The notes beneath the pieces were generated by a model. The model was not told where the DNA came from. It ran no database searches and was given only the letters and a program-made list of their open reading frames with translations. Of a DNA stretch of 64,000 bases, positions 45,920-56,070 are shown piece after piece. The stretch spans positions 12,813,969-12,877,968 of the forward strand of contig OX352762.1 of assembly GCA_947095585.1 (NCBI GenBank), read 5' to 3'. Within the stretch, counting starts at the first letter, position 1. Every line of letters starts with the position of its first letter. The position numbers and the translations under genes are program-made. This DNA comes from Nephrocerus scutellatus (Eukaryota; Arthropoda; Insecta; Diptera; Pipunculidae).

Positions 45920-47386
45920 ATTATATATAATTTCACACAAAGCATTGATTTTTTTTACTTAAAGAAATGCCTGACGGTATGATATCAACATTTTCTCAGT
46001 TAATTACAAAATGAACTCATAAGAACATAAGACACAATTGGTTTAACGACCAATCATGATACTCGTACAGCGACTGAAAAACAATACAAAAATTTAAGAG
46101 GAATTTAAGAGGAAAGAAAAGCAAAGACTTCGACTTCGTCTTTATCACTACGTTGATACTCTTGTTACAAATCAAAGTATCTGAATTGTTATTGCTGTCA
46201 TTGTTAATTCTGATGTTTAATGCATAAGATAAATTTTTGTTACCCATAGAATAGTTCTGCTGATGAACGAGATGACATTTCGTGTGCTAGCATGAATGGA
46301 TATTCTACTCTTTTACTTTACTTCACAGAGACATCAAGAAGAAGTTTTATAACTTCGACCTGAATTACGAGTCAGGATCAGATGCAAAATAAGCGCATAT
46401 ACTCGTAAGTGCATCTCACTTCTGCAAGCTAACCAGCAATATTCTTCACTACGTTGCTGTAAACTCTTAGCAAACTACTGGCATTTCCTCTGGTTTTCCT
46501 CTTCAGCAATTTTCAGTGCATTACCATAAATATATAACCAGCCAGCCAGCCAGTACCCGCCAGGATATTATACAAGTAGCATGCGGTGCACACGTAATCG
46601 GACACGGATACCTGCAAACTTATCTACATACAATACACTTGTCACCTTTGCACATTTTGCTGTGCGTAGTGTTTGTGTGCATTTTGTTTTTTCCATTTTT
46701 TTTTTGTTTAGTTTTATATTTTTCTATTTTTGTTTTTTATTTTCTTCTTTTTTTACGCTTGTGCTTTTTTTTATGTTGAGAACGTTTACGAGTGAAAAGT
46801 CAACTTGGGAAAAACTACTAAATCTTCTGTGTAGGACAGAACCTGGCTAGTAATAAAAAGCAAAAGGAAAAGGATGCAAACCGGACGGCAACGACGACGA
46901 CGACGACGACGACGAAGACTACGAAGCGAGCTTGGCGACATCCGACGAACATTATGTAATGCTTTGGCTATAAACCTGGGAAATTGTTTATAACGAATTA
47001 GAGTAAGTTTTGTTGGTTGGGTTGTATAAAAATAGTGGCAACGATAGAAATGTGTACGAGAGTATTATGTACTATATTTTACGATGCGGTGAGATAACGT
47101 TCTCTAGCCGTACCATAAGTAACACAGATGAAAAGGAGCTTGACAGCACAAGCATCTGTATGTCGGTGAGTATAATGGCTTTAGTGTTAAAGTTAAAGCC
47201 ATTAAGGATGATGGAAATGAAAATGCATTTTCAGCGTCGTAATGTAAATCCGAGCAACTACTGAGTGAGTGGGAGTTTTTATATCCCTGATGTGATAAAA
47301 CGACTGAACGGTTGCAAATCTAGAATAGTTGACCATAGTGTCTATCTCGTTACTAGCTTGTGGAGTTATTTCCTGTGAAGCACATT
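45920..47386. other. Spacer with simple repeats
   Basis: Contains (CAGC)n at 46538-46553, a T-rich block (46690-46770) and (ACG)n at 46890-46916. No supported gene; the ORFs at 46516-46850 are hydrophobic T-rich strings. Confidence 0.5.
46890..46916. repeat. (ACG)n trinucleotide microsatellite
   Basis: About eight to nine consecutive acg/gac units. Confidence 0.9.
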
Positions 47387-49900
47387 TTTTTTTTTTTTAT
47401 AATGTACACACGCTAAAGGCAATTCATTCCACATAACGATCGTGCGGCTAAAGAAGGAATCTCTGAATTGGTTAGTACGTTCGAAGATAGGCTTAATGGT
47501 GGACCCATGAGCTCGAGTTGAGGCACGGGTATTACGGATGGGTTAGAGAATGGGCGGGACGCATCTGGATATTTATTTTGAACACCGCTTGTGGAAAAAG
47601 CGATAAAACAGTGACAGGGCAGGAAACATTCCTACGATGTTCAAGCGATTCGATTGTTTTCGCGATATTTGCGTCACCAATAAGTTCTATCGCGCGGATT
47701 TGAATTCTATCAAGTAGATGCAATGTGGTTTTGGGAACACCTACCCAGACAATACAGTTGTATTCTAGTTTAGGGCGAATATATGCCTCATAAATAGAAG
47801 TCAGGTCTGAGTGCGCGAAGAACATCTTGCACCGTTTTAGGAAACTTAAGCATTTCGCAGCATTCTAAGCGATGGCGAATATGATGTGGTCATTCCAACG
47901 AAACTTGTTGTTTCGCAATACCGAGTATTGCTAGTTTTTCAGTTTCTTTGATGCAGGTTCTGTTCAAGGATTAAGGTTGGTTGGGTTTAAATTACGCTTC
48001 TACGACAGAAGATAGCATTGGGTTTTGGAAGCGTTAAATTCTACTCTATTGTGTTCTGCCCACTTGTTATGCTGTCAAGGTCAGAATTAGACGTGCTAAA
48101 AACAGGTTGTTGTTCAAGTTCCACTTGCGATGAAGAGGGGCATGCAAAAAGCGAGAAGTCATATGAAAAGCTAAGAGTACTGTCGTCAGCAAAGGTATGG
48201 ATTGGATTAGAGGTGATGGATAGGAGATCGTTAATGAAAATCGGAAAGAGTATCGGAGATAAAACAGAGCCTTGAGGAACACCGGCGTTTATGCGGGGTA
48301 AACATTGGATTTAAATCCGTCCAATACGACCTGGATTGAACGGTCAGAAAGGTAGTTACTAGTCCAATCGAGCAGGGTGTTATTAATTCCATAAGCATTC
48401 ATTTTCGACAAAAGAGCTTGATGCCAGACTCTGTCAAATGCCTTGAAAATATCGAGGGCAATAACTTTACTTTCACCAAATATGCGAATAGACTGGTGCC
48501 ACTTTTCCGTGAGATAAGCCATCAGGTCACCTGTAGAACGCCGCCTACGAAAACCATACTGCTGGTCACTAAGGATTTCACGTGATACATGGTATTGCAT
48601 AAGCTTGCGATTGATCAGGGGTTTCATGACCTCGGAGAGTATAGATTTTAGCGCAATGGGTTGGTACGAGGAAAGAGATGACGTTTCGCCTTTTTTAGGA
48701 ACAGGCTGGGTAAAGGCTGTTTTCCAATTCCTTGGGACAACTCCAGAAGAAACAGAGAAATGGAAAAGTCTGCGCAGTGGTAAAGCCAACGTTGAAGAAC
48801 ACCTCTTCAAAACTATAGCGGGAATGCCATCAGGCCCAGCAGATTTATGAATGTAGAGATCATTTAATACTCTAGCGATTCGACGAGTACGAAAGTAAAA
48901 CTGTCCCATAGGCAGCGTAGAGCTAGCTGCGAAATGTGAAGCAAGCAGATTGGCCTTGTCTATAGAGCTGACAGTTGGAATGTCATTGTGAAAAAGCGTT
49001 GGAATTGAAGACGAGGCAGTATTTTTAATTCGTTTTACGAATGGCCAAAAATTTTTACTTCCTTTGGGACATTGAAGTATTTTTTGTCTCAGTTTTTTGT
49101 CATAGTCGAATTTGGCGCATTTAAGGTAGGCATTGCAATCATTTCTGACTCGTCTAAATTTGGTTCGGTTTTCCACAGTGGGTTTTTTCTTTATATAAAC
49201 GAATGCATACCTCACGGTTCCTAGTAGCCTCTTTGCAGCTTAAATCATACCAAGCATTTTCCTTCGGTTTGATACACTTTGTTCTGGAAGGGATAAATTG
49301 TCTCATACCCTCGAGGATTATGTTAGTGATCGTATCAGGAGTGACATCCACTCTATTATTGGCGTTAAGTGGCCAGTTATAGCTTCTAAAGAAATTATTG
49401 AGGCTATCCCAGTTGGCTTTCTCGTGTAGCCATACTTTTCTTTTAGGACTTTTTTCTTTAACTGTGTGGTTTGACAACGAGAATTTAGCTGATACTACAC
49501 AATGGTCTGAAGAGCCTAGAGGCGATAATACACTGACGGTGTAGTTGTTAGGAAGAGAAGTAAGAAACAAGTCGAGGGTATTAGCGTTATGACTTACAAT
49601 GTCTGGAATTCGATTGGGCTCATTCAAAAGCTGAGTGAGATGGTTAAAATCAGCAAATAGCTCAACATCCTTTCCTTGCGGTATTGTTAAGCTTGAATGG
49701 CGAAGCCAACTAGAATTGTGAATATTGAAATCTCCCGCAATTACGATTTAAGACAATGGATCAATTGAAAAAATTCTAGTGACAGTGCATCTAGTCGGAC
49801 AGTGCATCTAACTCACTACAAGTTGAGACACTGTCTAAATTAGAGCTTCTGTATATGAAGCTATATAGAGAGGTGGTGAAAATTTTGGCAAAAATGCATA
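47387..49900 (-). mobile_element. LINE-C (CR1/Jockey-like) retrotransposon, best copy, 5'-truncated
   Basis: Minus-strand pol. The endonuclease part has 'IAGDFNIHNSSWL' (about 49745) and 'LGSSDHCVVSAKFSLSN' (about 49470-49530). The RT includes 'KSAGPDGIPAIVLKRC' (about 48810-48855), 'PVPKKGETSSLSSYQPIALK' (about 48635-48695), 'QYGFRRRRSTGDLMAYLTEK' (about 48500-48560), 'IALDIFKAFDRVWHQALLSK' (about 48400-48460), 'NAGVPQGSVLSPILF' (about 48240-48290) and the catalytic 'TFADDSTL' (about 48185). The C-terminus is 'IYEAYIRPKLEYNCIVWVGV' and 'LDRIQIRAIELIGDANIAKT' (47640-47800). The 3' end reads tacattataaaaaaaaa, a poly-A tail near 47387-47402. Frameshifts lie near 49200, 48290 and 48010. No RNase H domain. 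Confidence 0.9.
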
Positions 49901-49959
49901 TCCAACCTCCGTTGGAAATTATAACAAAAAAATCCGGTACATAGGGTGCCGAAAATATT

Positions 49960-50981
49960 TTTAGAAAATGGTAATACTAGTGTTTTCCGATGCAAATATC
50001 AATGTCAGTCAAAAAGTTCAACATTTATGGAGGTCAGTGAAAAAATGGAATTATTGCGTGAAAATTTTCGTGTGATGATTTTTGACTATTTTCGAAAGGG
50101 GCTAACTTAACAACAGTGCTTCGAATCACTTCATTCGACTTTTGGCGACGAAGCACTATCCTTGACTAGCGTTTATAATTGGTACAATGAATTTAAACGC
50201 GAACGACATTCACTCAAAGACGAGCCTCGTGAAGGTCGTCGAAAAACAGCATATATACGATCTTACATGAACATTTAAAGGTGCGGAAGCTATGTGCACG
50301 TTGGATTTCACAGACGCACATAAAAAGGTTCGTGTCGATTGGTGTCGCCAAATGCTTGAAAAATTCGTTGAAAGCACTTCCAAAAAGGTATACAAGATCG
50401 TGACAGATGACAAGTCATGGATATTTGGGTATGAGTCGAAAAGAAAAGGGCAATCGGCTGTTTGGGTCTTCCAATTCGAAGAAAAACAAACAAAAGTTGT
50501 GCTAGCTCGAAGCGTTGGGAAGCAAATGGTAGCGTGTTTCTTCAGGAAAACCGGTCATGTGGCTACTGTGGCTCTTGAAAATCAAAAGACAGTCAATTCA
50601 GTTTGGTATATGACTATTTGTTTGCCTGAGGTTTTTTACCAAATAGAGAGAAAACAACGGCGAATCATTTTGCATCACGATAATGCGAGCTCACTCACAT
50701 CACATCAAACAAGCGTGTATTTGAGCACTCAAACGATCGAATTGATGGGTCATCCGCCTAACAGCCCCGTCTTGGCACCCAGTGAGTTCTTCCTGTTCCC
50801 AACAATCAAAGATAAGATGCGTGGACAACTATTTTTATTGCCTGAAAAAGCGGTTGAAGCGTTGAGAAACCATGTTTTGAAGCTATCTTCTTCGGACTGG
50901 AAAAAGTGTTTCGATAAATGGTTGGAGCGTATTCAAAAGTGTATAGATCTTACAAAGGCCCGATTACACTCATCGTTTTAA
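49960..50981 (+). mobile_element. mariner transposon relic
   Basis: Transposase from ATG 50027 ('MEVSEKMELLRENFRVMIFD', 'TFGDEALSLTSVYNWYNEFK') through a long open frame (50292-50981). The first Asp is in 'YKIVTDDKSWIFGYESK' (about 50400) and the second in 'ILHHDNASSLTSHQTS' (about 50680). In mariners the third residue is an Asp in 'LAPNDFFLFP'; here the motif reads 'LAPSEFFLFP', so it is Glu at 34-residue spacing. The C-terminus is 'KCIDLTKARLHSSF'. An internal deletion of the linker (about 50265-50295) and a stop at 50109 disable it. I did not identify TIRs. Layout resembles mellifera-type mariners. Confidence 0.85.
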
Positions 50982-51130
50982 TTGAAAGTATTGTTACCGG
51001 AAATATAAATGTGTGCAAAATTTCAATAAAATCGGGTTTTAGGAAGTGTGTTAATAACTGATCACAACATTTTGCCCACCAGCCAGCCAGCCAGCCACGT
51101 GCACTCGAAGTTAATATAGAGAACTTAAAA
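50982..51130. mobile_element. Right-end fragment of the small non-autonomous element
   Basis: 'aatgtgtgcaaaatttcaat' through '(CAGC)n' to 'gttaatatagagaacttaaa' matches 40118-40290. It begins exactly where the mariner coding end stops, so it may have inserted there or have been captured. Confidence 0.75.
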
Positions 51131-51184
51131 ATAGGAGCTTTTAAAAAGAGCACTTTTTTGGTCAATTTAATTATTTGCACCTTG

Positions 51185-52105
51185 GCATTGAATCAAACAA
51201 ACCTTGAATTTGCTGTTCCGGAATGGTACCCCACACTTCTATAAAATCTTTCTACGTTTCATCTGCAGATCTTGCGATGTCTTGTGGAATTTTGAACTTG
51301 ACTAGATGCCACAAATTTTTTATGTCAGGGCTTTGCGGAGGCCATTTAAAAGCTTCTTGTCTAACTTTTGATATAAACTTTTTGATGTTCCAAGCCGTGT
51401 GTATGGGTGCATTATCATGTTGAAGAATGAACTCGCTCCCAATTGATATTGATCCTGCCACTAGTGCAACATCATTTAGAATCCCTAAAAAATGTGTCTG
51501 TGTCATATGATCAGAGCACCGGACAAGAGGTCCCACACATACAATATGATATACATCCTCATATCATAAGTTCGCCTCCTGTGAAATGCTTTTGAGTTGC
51601 GTAACAGGTTGTTTGGCTCTTGTTTTTGAATCGGTGTAACAAAAATTTCGACCATAGCTGTCATCTAAAGAACAAGCAGTCTCGTCAGTCCAAAGCACAC
51701 TACTCCAACAAGCCATTGGTTTGTTGATATGTTCCCTAGCAAATTGTAGCCGAAGCCGCTTATTTTTTGGTGTTCTATATGGTTTTTTTTGTATGACGCA
51801 GGCTCGAATTTTCTTTTCTTTTAACCTTCTTCGTAACGTTCTTTTACTAAACTTCTTCTCATGATCTTTGTTTAAATTATTTAATACATTTCGAACATTT
51901 TTACATGGGTTACGTCTAAAAGAACGAATAATTCGGAAGTCTTCCCTTTTCGAAGTAAGCCTTTTTCTGCCTCTACCGGTTCGGTTTTTGAATTTGGTAA
52001 TAAATTGCTCTTCGACTGCCGAAAGTTTTGTTGACGAAGCGCTGGTTCCAAATTCTGCAACAATAGCCGCTCGTTTCTCCGTGGTTAATTCCCTAACTCT
52101 TCTTC
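51185..52105 (-). mobile_element. Tc1-like transposon relic, minus strand
   Basis: The minus strand from about 52105 encodes a helix-turn-helix-type N-terminus ('ELTTEKRAAIVAEFGTSA', 'KNRTGRGRKRLTSKRED'), 'RTLRRRLKEKKIRACVIQKK' and 'SVLWTDETACSLDDSYG' with the first catalytic Asp (about 51680). After a frameshift near 51545 it gives 'GPLVRCSDHMTQTHFLGILN', 'FILQHDNAPIHTAWNI' with the second Asp (about 51410), and 'WPPQSPDIKNLWHLV'. The usual 'SPDLNPIE-LW' has lost the residues that include the catalytic Glu. TIRs were not recognised. Confidence 0.85.
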
Positions 52106-52117
52106 TTTCTTTCCTTT

Positions 52118-52420
52118 ACTCCGCGGGGGAGCATAGGGCTTCTACAAACGCCCGCCAACGAACTCGATTTAACGCCTGAGGTTTCAAGAGACGCCACTCG
52201 GTCCCCTGGGATCTTGCTTCCTCTTCTATTGTCCTTTTCCGTGTCTTGCTAGGACGGCCAACTCGACGGCTTCCTTGTGGATTTCAGTCGAGCGCTAGTT
52301 TCGTAATGTCGTCCGCTGGCTTTCTCAGAGTGTGGCCAATCCAGCTCCATTTTCGTCGTCTGATGGTGAGCGCGATTGCTTCCTGCTGTGTTACTCTCCG
52401 CAACTCTAGCCATTTAAAAA
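52118..52420 (-). mobile_element. LINE-D C-terminal fragment, minus strand
   Basis: On the minus strand: 'RVTQQEAIALTIRRRKWSWI', 'GHTLRKPADDITKLALDWNP', 'RRVGRPSKTRKRTIEEEARS' and 'RVRWRAFVEALCSPAE' with a stop. This is the complete C-terminal end of a LINE-D type pol protein, open for about 90 codons, placed directly upstream of the Tc1-like relic on the same strand. Confidence 0.8.
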
Positions 52421-53121
52421 AATTGCACGAAGGACAGATGACGTTAAACTACTAACAATGATTACGAGTATTGCATTGCATTGAGAAGTTGAAGAATTTA
52501 ACTCTCGTTTTATATCCATAAACGTTATTTGCACTTGTGCAATTAATTTTGCCAATGACTGTATGTAAATTGTTTTGGTCAACACGATCGTGAAAAAATA
52601 CATACGAGTACGTATATCATAGCATGTCACCTAAGAGTTATCCAGATAATCAGATGTCAAGCCCCCAGTCATCAACTGATATTGCACTGAGATTTGAATG
52701 CGTACGAGTATCTTTTAGATATCTATCTTGTATTAATTTCAATTACAGTAAGTACTTCAATATTTCTTACTCTCATGGAATATTTCATGTACAGCAAAGG
52801 ACATCTTTCTCCATGAGAAGAACTTTTCTATATAGCAACGGAAATTATTTGTGGTGCATTAGAGCGACTTATTACGATTAAGATACACCATATAATACTC
52901 TCTGTACTTCAGCATTATATTTTTATCTCCGCACTAACTTTGCGGATGTACGAATTTTTTTTTCCTCTCTTTGTTGCCATTGCCATATTTTGAAAACACG
53001 AATGCGAAAATTGTTCCCTTGTGGAACATCGAAGCGCACTCTAAAGTAGCGAGTGCACATAAATTATTCTCATGTGTGTTTTCCTATACTCCAGAGGGCA
53101 AAGTTTGCCTTTTCCACTTAC
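52421..53121. other. Spacer
   Basis: No recognised gene or repeat. Confidence 0.4.
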
Positions 53122-53233
53122 CAAATGTTTGTGTTCGTCTTTGCGTTGTGGTTTTTGGATTTGGATTTGCGGTCGGGTTGCCGGGCCCCTACGATTGGTG
53201 GTTGATTGCACAAAATTATTTAAAAGCTGTCGC
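53122..53233 (-). CDS. Candidate internal exon on the minus strand (unproven)
   Basis: A strong acceptor (ttctttcgctgtgatttcag) and a consensus donor (GTAAGT) enclose 112 nt. One frame is open: a one-base split codon, then 37 codons reading 'RQLLNNFVQSTTNRRGPATR' and 'PQIQIQKPQRKDEHKHL', basic and low-complexity. The base composition is less AT-biased than the surroundings. It lies upstream of, and on the same strand as, the LDLa exon. It ends in phase 0 whereas the LDLa exon needs one preceding base, so at least one exon would be missing between them if they belong to one gene. No homology known to me. Confidence 0.3.
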
Positions 53234-53624
53234 CTGAAATCACAGCGAAAGAAAACGTCGGACAGACGGCGACTAAAATCACATATTCTGTTACAACATT
53301 TTACCAAATCGGACATAATTCTATTTCAGTCAAAAATTTCACCACTGCGTCAACTACTGTGTAGTTTCTTGCATTTTATTTTCAATGATCCTTATAAAAT
53401 ACGATATCTTCAATAGCCATTTGCACATTTTATAAACTTTGTAGTTCTCTCAAGCCAGGGCTCTTTTATAGCTGTGGGTGTAAGTATTAGTAGCTTAAGC
53501 TCAAGCGTATTTTGAATTTTACTTTATATTTTACTCGAAAAATTAGCTTCCAGCTTAAATGAGCGACTTAAGAAAGTTGAGAGTAGTACTCAAAAATCTG
53601 CTCCACAACCAAAAAAGTAATAAA
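53234..53624. other. Spacer
   Basis: Nothing recognised beyond the acceptor-like tract bordering the candidate exon. Confidence 0.35.
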
Positions 53625-53775
53625 ATGTCTAATAAACTCAAGATTATGTCCTGGAACGTAAACGGATTGCGAAACCACCAACTTCACTTCAGGCAATCCG
53701 GGACATAAATTAAATTGGCGTGTATTTATTCTCAGAATCAAAATTTACAAATCAATCCTTTATTAAATTAGAAAA
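53625..53775 (+). mobile_element. LINE endonuclease N-terminus (probably LINE-C)
   Basis: 'KLKIMSWNVNGLRNHQLHF' is the start of an apurinic-type endonuclease (the WN-NGL motif with its catalytic-site Asn). After a frameshift, 'IGVYLFSESKFTNQSFIKL' corresponds to the next strand (IDVCLISE-HFT). The element then runs into unrelated tandem repeats. RT pieces of LINE-C follow at 54740. Confidence 0.75.
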
Positions 53776-53805
53776 TTAAACTAGAAAATTTTTCTAGCGT
53801 ACGTG

Positions 53806-53853
53806 TGTCGGGTTGTCGGGTTGTCGGGATGTCGGGTTGTACGTTTGTCCGGT
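53806..53853. repeat. 8-bp tandem repeat (tgtcgggt)
   Basis: Six units: tgtcgggt, tgtcgggt, tgtcggga, tgtcgggt, tgtacgtt, tgtccggt, decaying toward the 3' side. Confidence 0.9.
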
Positions 53854-53890
53854 TGTATATCGCGATTTCTACCAGACAGAATTTGATGGG

Positions 53891-54405
53891 ACTTATTTTA
53901 AAACAATTGGTAAGCGCTTGACTTGCGATGACGTGAGGCGCGTCACGTGTCGCGCGTCGCGTGTCGCGTGTGGCGCGTGTGTTTTTTTTTAATTACTTAT
54001 TTTAAAACTTGGCTTGCGATGACGTGACGCGACGCATGCAATTTTTTTTGTTATAAATACTTATTTTAAAACTTGGCTCGAGATGACGTGACGCGTGTCA
54101 CGTGTTCAATTTTTTTTTTAAATACTTTTTTTAAAACTAGGCTTGCGATGACTTGACACATGTCGCGCGTCGCGTGTAATTTTTTTTTTTAAGAAAAGGT
54201 ACTTGTTTTAAAACTTGACTTGCGATGACTTGACGCGACGCGTGTGGTGCGTGTATTTTTTTTAAATTCTTGTCTTAAAACTTGGCTTGCGGTGACGTGC
54301 GTCGTGCATCGTGCGTCGCGAGTGTCGCGTGTAATTTTTTTTTTAAATACTTGTTTTAAAACAATTTTTAAGCGCTCAGCTTGCGATGGTGTAATTTTGA
54401 GTTTT
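53891..54405. repeat. CpG-rich tandem array of about seven variable units
   Basis: Units starting near 53891, 53995, 54059, 54124, 54201, 54269 and 54349, about 55-105 bp each. Each begins 'acttattttaaaacttggct' or a variant, then 'tgcgatgacgtgac', a run of gtcgcg/cgcgtg, and a T-rich block. The first and last units share 'taagcgct', absent from the inner ones. The CpG density is exceptional in this AT-rich window. It lies between the endonuclease start and the RT pieces of a LINE-C copy. Confidence 0.88.
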
Positions 54406-54739
54406 TTTTATTCATAGGGGTTAGGAGAAAAAATGTTTATTTTAAAGTAAAATCCCTTTAAGATAATTCAGTCTTTCAAGAAGGAATCCCTGAATCCTCT
54501 TGCAAAGACTAAGGGAGTTATCAACTTCGATTTCGGGTCGATAACTTTCAAGGTTTATAAGGCAGACGTTGTCAACAAGGGTAAAGAAATGGACCATTTC
54601 GATAACGGGGGTCCCGACTGCCCTGAAGTCATCGGGCTTGCCCTAGATGCCGATAGTCGGTCGAGCGAATCCTCTCTGGTATCGAGGATGGGCAACCTTT
54701 TTGACGTGAAGCCTGATGGTTTTGATGGTTTATCTCACC
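54406..54739. other. Unassigned segment
   Basis: The plus-strand frame starting upstream of 54589 reads 'VINFDFGSITFKVYKADVVN' and 'KGKEMDHFDNGGPDCPEVIG', but I recognise no family. On the minus strand 'ARGFRDSFLK' faintly recalls the 'RDSFF' C-terminal motif of LINE-C. Unresolved. Confidence 0.3.
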
Positions 54740-54995
54740 GAACAGTGGAACCGGTCATTGTATCAATTTGGTGTTGCAACAAATTGTTGCACTTGATATT
54801 TCTAAGATGTTCGACAGAGTTTGGCATCAAGCTCTTTTGTCCAAAATGCGTGTTTATGGAGTCATTCTTCTTCTTCATTGGATTAGAAGCTATATTATGG
54901 ACCGCTCAATTCAAGTTGTATTGGATGGTTTCTAGTCTAAAATACATTACATATATGCTGGCGTTCCTCATTTTTAATAATGATCTCTTGTCCAT
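54740..54995 (+). mobile_element. LINE-C RT palm fragment
   Basis: 'QQIVALDISKMFDRVWHQAL', 'LSKMRVYGV' and 'DRSIQVVLDGF' match the FDRVWHQALL region of the 47387-49900 copy; 'YAGVPH' then 'NNDLLSITSNP' shows a deletion in motif B. Orientation flips immediately downstream. Confidence 0.85.
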
Positions 54996-55235
54996 TACTT
55001 CTAATCCACTGTTCGGTGAAAGATGAAACCATCAAATCACCAGTAGAACGTTGCCCACGAAATCCGTACTGCCGGTAACTAAATATTTCGTTGGTTTCAA
55101 GAAGAAGGAGACGATGGCTCGCTTTTTTTGGGTATGGGCTGGACAAAGGCTGTTTTCCAAGTTTTCGGGAAGCTTCTCTTCTAAAAGTTTAAGGAACATC
55201 CCTCCACTTCTCATGTGGAACATAAACAACAACTA
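54996..55235 (-). mobile_element. LINE-C RT N-terminal part, inverted
   Basis: On the minus strand: 'ENLENSLCPAHTQKKRAIV'-type sequence (WKTAF-QP-PKK region), then 'NEIFSYRQYGFRGQRSTGDL' and 'MVSSFTEQW'. This segment should precede the FDRVWHQ part, but here it lies after it and reversed. Confidence 0.85.
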
Positions 55236-56070
55236 CGTATGTTAAGCGCGTTAAATTCCGAACTGGAAAGCATAATAAAATGGGGAGAAAACAATTGAGT
55301 AGAATTAGACGCTCCCGAAACCCAGCGCTATTTCCTTTCGTCTAAGCGAATCATAAATCTAATGCCATTATCCATGAATGCCACTTGCATCGAGGAAACT
55401 GAAAAATTCGAGATTCTCGGTTAACGACAAGCCGCTTTGGAATGACTACATATTCACCTTCGCCAAAAATGCTGCGAAGTGTTTATGTTTTCTAACCTAA
55501 TGTGCAAGACATATTCCACTCCGTCTGATCTGGCTACTATCTATAATGCTTTTATATGCTCTAAGCTTGAGTACAATTGTCATATCTGCTCTGTTGTGCC
55601 TAAAACTACCTTGCGTCAGCCGGTAGAATACAAGACCGTGCGATAAAACTTATCGGTGACGAGAACATTGCGAAATTAATAGATTCGCTGGAACACCGCA
55701 GGAACTGCTTGTCACCTTTTATCGCTTCTTCCACTAGCGGTGCTCAAGAGAAATAGCCAGCTGCATGCCACCTCTTCTTTAATTTCACCGCAATACTTGT
55801 GGCGCTCTAAATCCTAATCAGTTTACTCTCAAGCCCATCTTTGAACAGTTAAGTTCAGTGATTTGTGATGATTAGCCGTACAACACGTATACGGATTGTT
55901 CTGTCAAACTCTGCCTTTTCACATCACTATGATCAACAGGCATTAAAAACCCAAACTCATAGACATCTCCTCTTTTGTCCTCCATTTCCTTAACGCCCAT
56001 GCTGTGCCAAACATGTAGCCGAGCATTATAAGGGTGCGCACCCCTTAACATGTGCGCAAACTATAAAATT
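55236..56070 (+). mobile_element. LINE-C 3' part with 3' terminus
   Basis: 'SELESIIKWGENN'-like start, 'DSLEHRRNC' and 'IQDRAIKLIGDENIAKLI' (about 55625-55710), and the C-terminal 'HHYDQQALKTQTHRHLLF'-like sequence (about 55925-55980). The 3' end 'gagcattataagggtgcgca' and 'caaactataaaatt' is shared with the other LINE-C ends. Many stops. Confidence 0.85.

Noticed and set aside
46516..46850. A membrane protein suggested by hydrophobic plus-strand ORFs
   Set aside because: The Phe/Leu-rich frames come from poly-T tracts; two overlapping frames are equally open and no splice or start context supports either.
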